Positions 59,682 to 64,000 of a DNA stretch of 64,000 nt are shown piece after piece (the first letter of the stretch is position 1; every line of letters starts with the position of its first letter). The DNA is from Kribbella qitaiheensis. Lineage in GTDB: Bacteria > Actinomycetota > Actinomycetes > Propionibacteriales > Kribbellaceae. The stretch lies in assembly GCF_014217565.1 (NCBI RefSeq), contig NZ_CP043661.1, forward strand, positions 4,154,001 to 4,218,000, read 5' to 3'. The notes under the pieces are model-generated. The model did no database searches and was not told the DNA's origin. It saw only the letters and a list, made by a program, of their open reading frames with translations. A program made the position numbers and the translations under genes.

Positions 59682-60544
59682 CGGGAGACGGCGACTCCGA
59701 GCAGACACAACGCCCCACCGGCAAAGGCCAGCGGCGCCGGCGACTCGTCGAGGAACAGCCAGCCGAGGAAGATCGCCAACGGCGGCACCAGGTACGTCGT
59801 CGCGCCCATCTTCCCCGCGCTCGTTCGCGCCAGGGCATACGCCCACGTGGTGAACGCCAACGCGGTCGGGAAGGCACCCAGGAACACGATCCACCAGATC
59901 GTCGACGACCGGGCGTCACCGGTCTCGCGGACCAGCGCGGGCGCGAACGGCAGGCAAGCGACCGCACCGATCGTGCAGGCCAGCCAGGTCACCTCGAGTG
60001 CGGGAAGCCGGCCGAGCAGGGGCTTCTGCGCCACCACCCCGACCGCATAGGCGACCGCTGCGACGATGCAGAGGATCACTCCCCAGGTCTCGGCCTTGCC
60101 GTCCGAGGACGACGTACCGATCACCACCACTCCACCGAACGCGGCGATGCTGCCGATCACCAACTGCCGCGGGAAGCCTTCACCCAGCAGCAGGCCGGCG
60201 AGCAACGCGATCAAGAGCGGGCCGATGTTCACGAGCATGGCCGCCGTCCCCGCGTCCAGCCGCTTCTCGGCCGCATTCAGCGCGACGTTGTAGACGCCGA
60301 ACCACAACAGCCCGCAGACGAGCAGCAACTTCCAGTCACCCTTGGCCGGCCACCTCCGCGGCCGGGCGAAGACAAACGCGCCGAGCACCAGACTCCCGAC
60401 CAGCAGCCGCCCGAGCGACAGCGCACCGGCAGAGAACTCGTGACCAACGTGCCTGATCGCCACGAAGGCCGAAGCCCAGAGAACTACCGTCACAGCTGCC
60501 GCGCCCGCAGCCAGCAAACCTTGGCGCCTATCGGTCCCGATCAC
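59606..60544 (-). CDS. EamA/DMT family transporter
   Basis: 312 residues from the GTG at 60544. Ten membrane helices in two EamA repeats: VTVVLWASAFVAIRHVG, GTAAMLVNIGPLLIALLAGL, and later TWAYALARTSAGKMGATTYL. Exports or imports metabolites; substrate unknown. Its C-terminal tail overlaps the TetR gene by 76 bp, a convergent overlap. Confidence 0.85.
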   Translation of the reverse strand: MIGTDRRQGLLAAGAAAVTVVLWASAFVAIRHVGHEFSAGALSLGRLLVGSLVLGAFVFARPRRWPAKGDWKLLLVCGLLWFGVYNVALNAAEKRLDAGTAAMLVNIGPLLIALLAGLLLGEGFPRQLVIGSIAAFGGVVVIGTSSSDGKAETWGVILCIVAAVAYAVGVVAQKPLLGRLPALEVTWLACTIGAVACLPFAPALVRETGDARSSTIWWIVFLGAFPTALAFTTWAYALARTSAGKMGATTYLVPPLAIFLGWLFLDESPAPLAFAGGALCLLGVAVSRYRPKRAPMPATNKLNPVSKPSSNS

Positions 60545-60703
60545 ATGCTGACCGTAAGCGCCGCTCGCTTCGGCCGACACCGAATAATCACCCTGTGGAA
60601 CCAGCGAACCTCGCGTCCGGGGTGACCTGGCCGGGCGCCACCCGATCGCCGACCACAGCACGCCGTCGGCACGCCCGCCATCCACCGACCCCGGAGGCTT
60701 CAT

Positions 60704-61516
60704 ATGCGCGCCAAGATCCTGTACGTGACCGACCTCACCTACCCGGCCAAGGGCCGTCGGTACGGCGACGAGGACACGTACCTCACGCGCCAACTCCGCG
60801 AGCACTTCGATCTCGCGCTCTGCCATCCGCTCGACGCCGCCGCCCTGATGGACGGCTTCGACGCCGTCGTCGTCCGCAACAGCGGTCCGGTCATCCACCA
60901 GCAGGCGGAGTACGACGAGTTCCGCGCGGCCGCGATCACCCGCGATACACGGGTCTTCACCCAGCTGACCGGCAAGGCCGACATGATCGGCAAGCAGTAC
61001 CTGGTCGACCTGTGCGAGATCGGCTACCCGGTGATCCCGACCACCGGCACCGATCCGGCATCATTGCCCGAGGCAAGCAGCTATGTCGTCAAGCCGAAGC
61101 TGGGCTCCGACTCGATCGGACTTCTCCGGGTCTCCCGCGACGAGCTCACCCACCTTTGTCTGGAGGGCCAACTGGCCCAGCCCTTGATCGACTTCCGCTA
61201 CGAGGTGTCCTTCTACTTCATCGACCGGGATCTCCAGTACGCCTTGTACGCGCCGGATCCGGCCAAGCGCTGGGAACTCGAACGCTACGAACCCACCGAC
61301 GAGGACCGGGCGTTCGCCCAGCAGTTCGTCGACTGGAACACGATCGACCACGGCATCCAGCGCGTGGATGCCTGCCGCACCGCGGCCGGCGAACTCCTCC
61401 TCGTCGAACTGGAGGACCTCAACCCCTTCCTGTCTCTCGAACTCACCGACGACGCCACCCGCTCCCGCTTCGTCGAACGGATGGCGCACTCCCTGACCGG
61501 CCTACTCGCGCTCTGA
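60704..61516 (+). CDS. ATP-grasp-like protein
   Basis: 270 residues. It starts MRAKILYVTDLTYPAKGRRY. ATP-grasp signs: Lys130 and Lys132 in SYVVKPKLGSDSIG (nucleotide binding), YEVSFYFID, and the metal-binding Glu/Asp/Asn at 235-240 in LLLVELEDLNPFLSL. It would form an amide or similar bond using ATP. No peptide-like or cofactor partner gene is nearby. Probably a small-molecule ligase of unknown substrate. Confidence 0.6.
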   Translation: MRAKILYVTDLTYPAKGRRYGDEDTYLTRQLREHFDLALCHPLDAAALMDGFDAVVVRNSGPVIHQQAEYDEFRAAAITRDTRVFTQLTGKADMIGKQYLVDLCEIGYPVIPTTGTDPASLPEASSYVVKPKLGSDSIGLLRVSRDELTHLCLEGQLAQPLIDFRYEVSFYFIDRDLQYALYAPDPAKRWELERYEPTDEDRAFAQQFVDWNTIDHGIQRVDACRTAAGELLLVELEDLNPFLSLELTDDATRSRFVERMAHSLTGLLAL

Positions 61517-62768
61517 CTCCAACCTCTCCCCGTCCTCCACAACCTCAGCCGCAGGAGCCGGCAGCGCGAAAGGAGTCAGGAACGCGGTCAGCAGCACCGG
61601 CACGGTCAGACCCGCGACCAGGACCGGAAGCGTGAACCAGACCGATCCGACCGCGAAGCCCGCATAAACGGCCACCGCGAACACCTCGGCGAACAATCCC
61701 GACACCGAGATCACCGTCGCCCGGGCAGGCCCGGTGATGGCGTCCTGCAACCGCGCCTCGGACACGATGATGACCAAGTGCATCACCCCGTAGCCGATCG
61801 CGATCGGCACGAACCCGAGCGCCGTCCCACTGAGCGATCCCCAGGCGATCAGCACGGCCGTAGCCGCCAGCCCGATCGCGAAGATCGACGCACGCAGCTT
61901 GTACGCCACTCCCGCGAGTGCACCGGCTATCGCCTGCGCGGCAACCGTGCCGGCGATCAGCAGTGGCACGAGGGTTGTCGACGCACCAACCTCCCTGGCC
62001 AGCACGGGGAAGTACTCGTCGAACGCCAGGAATCCACCCAGCAACGCGACCAGCGCAACAGCCTTGCGAACCGTCCGGCTGCTCCCGACTTCGGCCAGTC
62101 CCGTGACCAGCATCAACCGGTACCGCCCGAGGGCACTGTGTCTGCCGCCAGGCTCCACCTCCTCCGTTTCGTCAACCGTGGCGACAGCAGCCGCCTCGGG
62201 CAGGGACATCGCGACCAGTAGGTGCGCGAAACAACTGAGCACGCTGATCGCGCCCACCAACGAGTAGCCACCGAGCTGGAACAGCGGAGCCGCCAATGCG
62301 GTAGCAGCCAAGTTCAGGACCAGCGCGGGCCGCCTTGGCGCGACCGATCAGCCCCGCGTACTTGTGGGCAGTCCCCCGTGCGGCCAACTCGTCGTACACG
62401 AGGGCTTCGAAGGTCCCGGAGATCAGCGCGGAGCTGATACCCCAGAGGATGAAACCCAGCGCGAACCCGGCGTACGTGGGCAGCAGGATCCAGCTGGCGT
62501 AGCCGAGGCCACTCAGCGCTGAACCGAGCATCAGCAGTTTGCGGCGCGAGAACACGTCCGCCCAGGCACCCGAGGGCACCTCGAGAAGGAACGCGGTCGT
62601 CGACCAGATGATGAACAGCGTCGACACCTGCGATGTCGACAACCCGTGATCCGTGAACAGCAACTGGTACAGCGGATACAACGGGATGAAGTCCTGCAGC
62701 GCCGCGTAGGCGACGATGCGGACCGTTAGGCGGTCACTGAATCAAAGATGCGGGCTCGGATATCTCAT
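61502..62768 (-). pseudogene. MFS transporter with two lesions
   Basis: An ATG at 62768 leads to an in-frame TGA at 62744-62742, after which the transporter begins RLTVRIVAYAALQDFIPLYP and LSTSQVSTLFIIWSTTAFLL. Near 62325 a second lesion, an extra base in GCGGGCCGCC, shifts the frame from AKAA to ALVLNLAATALAAP. The rest (VVDASTTLVP type segments, LVHLVIIVSEARLQD) is a normal 12-helix MFS protein. Without these it would be about 420 residues. Its end overlaps the ATP-grasp gene by 15 bp. Confidence 0.75.
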
Positions 62769-62790
62769 GTCTTAAAAGGTATCCGTGAAG

Positions 62791-63366
62791 TCAGCCACCC
62801 AACAGGGCTTTTGTGCCGGGTGTGGACAAGTGCAGAACCTGGTAACGAGTCCCGGGGACGATCCCCGGCTCACCACTCCACAAGGTGAAGTGCACCAGCT
62901 CCCAGCGGCTCGGATCCACCGCGATCGCCGAGCTGTGGACACCGTCCAGCGCGGCGGTCTTCGTCAGCACCTCGACGGCGGCCGCGACCGGATCCGCCGG
63001 ATCGACGTCGGGCGGCAGCAGCTGCACATGCTTGGTCGCAGCCAACGCCGGCTGATCCACAGCCACTCCCGGCCGGACGTCGACTCCCGTCCAATGCTGA
63101 ACGGCAGGACGTCCGAAAGACTTGCAGATGCCGGTGAAGAAGCCGCCGCCCCACAGGAACCGGCTCATCCCCGCCGGATCGTTCCACAGGTAGAACGGCG
63201 CGTACTGGTTCACGATCGCGCCGTTCGCCTGGTCCTGCACCAGGTAGGCCTTGATGCCCAGACCGTCGAAGTCGTCGGTGCGGTCCCCCAGCGTCTCCAC
63301 CCGCCGCCGGATGATCCCCATGTCGTAGTCGGTCGGCAGATTGATCTCGTACTGCATCGCGTACAC
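62791..63366 (-). CDS. DUF4865 family protein
   Basis: 191 residues; GTG at 63366 with GGAG five bases upstream fits better than a GTG two codons earlier. It starts VYAMQYEINLPTDYDMGIIR, the DUF4865 signature, then YLVQDQANGAIVNQYAPFYL, WNDPAGMSRFLWGGGF. Cytosolic family without known function, commonly beside regulators. It is next to a broken MFS gene. Confidence 0.85.
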   Translation of the reverse strand: MYAMQYEINLPTDYDMGIIRRRVETLGDRTDDFDGLGIKAYLVQDQANGAIVNQYAPFYLWNDPAGMSRFLWGGGFFTGICKSFGRPAVQHWTGVDVRPGVAVDQPALAATKHVQLLPPDVDPADPVAAAVEVLTKTAALDGVHSSAIAVDPSRWELVHFTLWSGEPGIVPGTRYQVLHLSTPGTKALLGG

Positions 63367-63461
63367 GGCCACTCCTTCTCGTCAGGTGTCGCCATACATA
63401 CTAGTAGGTACAGAATTTTAATTGGCAGGCGCGGCCGGCAGATTCCGGCCAAGCTTGGGTG

Positions 63462-64000
63462 ATGAGCGACGTCAGCGAGCGGATCTGGAGCCGGCTACCG
63501 GCGGGAAGCCGCGAGGCCTTCATCGATGGTCTGAGCCCGTCCGACCTGCAGAGCGCGCTGCTCGATGTCAGCCGGGCCCGGGCTGCGAAGGTGTCGCCGG
63601 GCCCGCGTGATGCAGCGCTGGCGCGAGGACCGGTTCGTCCGCCCGACGACCGTCGATCCCCGGCAGCTGGTGAAGACCCAGGCGATGCTCTGGGACCGGC
63701 TGCCGGACAGGTTCGCCGGCGTGGAGTTGTCCCCGCTGGCCCCGCTCGGAACCTGCTCCGCCATCGCCACGGTCGACCAGAACAAGGTGGTCACGACCAA
63801 CCGCGGTACGGAGGTGGCGAGTGACCCTACGAACGAGCTGGCGATCGAAGCCGCCGTACGCCGGAAGGCAGGCGCCGCGCGGGTAGATCTAGCCGCGTGC
63901 CAGCGGGTGGTGCGGGCCCAGGCGGTAGACGCACCCGGGATGTTCGCGCACTTCCAGCTGTTCGCCTTGGTGTCGAGCACCCGGGACACCGGCTCCGGCC
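63462..64000 (+). pseudogene. Unrecognised protein, frameshifted and cut by the window end
   Basis: ATG at 63462 reads MSDVSERIWSRLPAGSREAF, then LSPSDLQSALLDVSRARAAK. One extra base in GCCGGGCCCGCG near 63598 shifts the frame. The continuation reads MQRWREDRFVRPTTVDPRQL, LSPLAPLGTCSAIATVDQNK, NRGTEVASDPTNELAIEAAV and runs off the edge. The later part (ELSPLAPLGTCSAIA) vaguely resembles a class II synthetase-like fold, but I do not recognise the family. Confidence 0.65.

Overview
The window comes from a high-GC Gram-positive actinomycete chromosome. It carries a WhiB protein, an SCO6745-family protein, DUF1023 and DinB/DUF664 proteins, GTG starts throughout, long GC-rich antisense frames, and an RbsABC-type sugar importer. 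The overall style resembles Kribbella and its relatives; that genus guess is inference only. No rRNA, tRNA, CRISPR array or insertion sequence was found.

1-10.4 kb is accessory DNA. It starts with a leftward operon typical of actinomycete integrative conjugative elements: the start of a probable FtsK-like protein running off the left edge, a small protein, a DUF2637 membrane protein and a DUF6284 protein. Three palindromes lie between this operon and a rightward small gene. Next come a DUF5919 regulator overlapping an inositol-monophosphatase gene, a degenerate recombinase-like protein with a 30-residue membrane peptide, and a helix-turn-helix/DUF5753, DUF6879 and 64-residue cassette. The most interesting part, 5.8-10.4 kb, is visibly lower in GC. 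It encodes a membrane protein, a protein that appears frameshifted, a PIN-like protein and a 587-residue protein with an Mrr-like PD-(D/E)XK nuclease domain: a candidate two-nuclease defence module.

10.9-26.4 kb is chromosomal: a duplicated carbinolamine-dehydratase-like/VOC fusion, a chitin-binding GH18 chitinase, a DinB-like protein, pirin, L-rhamnose mutarotase, a VOC protein, a penicillin-binding lipoprotein, an EccA-like AAA ATPase, a zinc-ribbon protein, WhiB, a secreted M6 metalloprotease, acetyltransferase, DNA polymerase IV and a secreted protein.

26.5-35 kb is a deoxysugar (L-fucose or L-rhamnose type) uptake and catabolism locus. A six-gene leftward operon (binding protein, sugar-acid dehydratase, two permeases, ATPase, lactonase) is divergent from a GntR regulator and a fumarylacetoacetate-hydrolase-family enzyme, with a palindromic operator between them.

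38.4-40.2 kb holds a B12-riboswitch-controlled cobalt transporter (CbtB, CbtA) with an atypical histidine phosphatase. 40-64 kb is a mosaic of transporters, regulators and small enzymes, several with clear palindromic operators, and several gene stubs: an epimerase at 24.4 kb, AraC and DUF6069 at 44 kb, a VOC stub at 52.9 kb, a flavoenzyme tail at 54.8 kb, and a fused Old Yellow Enzyme/MerR scar at 56.7 kb.

At least eight genes have one-base frame breaks, most of them an extra base at or beside GGCC. This pattern looks more like a consensus-sequence artefact than eight real mutations, so the frameshifted genes below should be treated as possibly intact.
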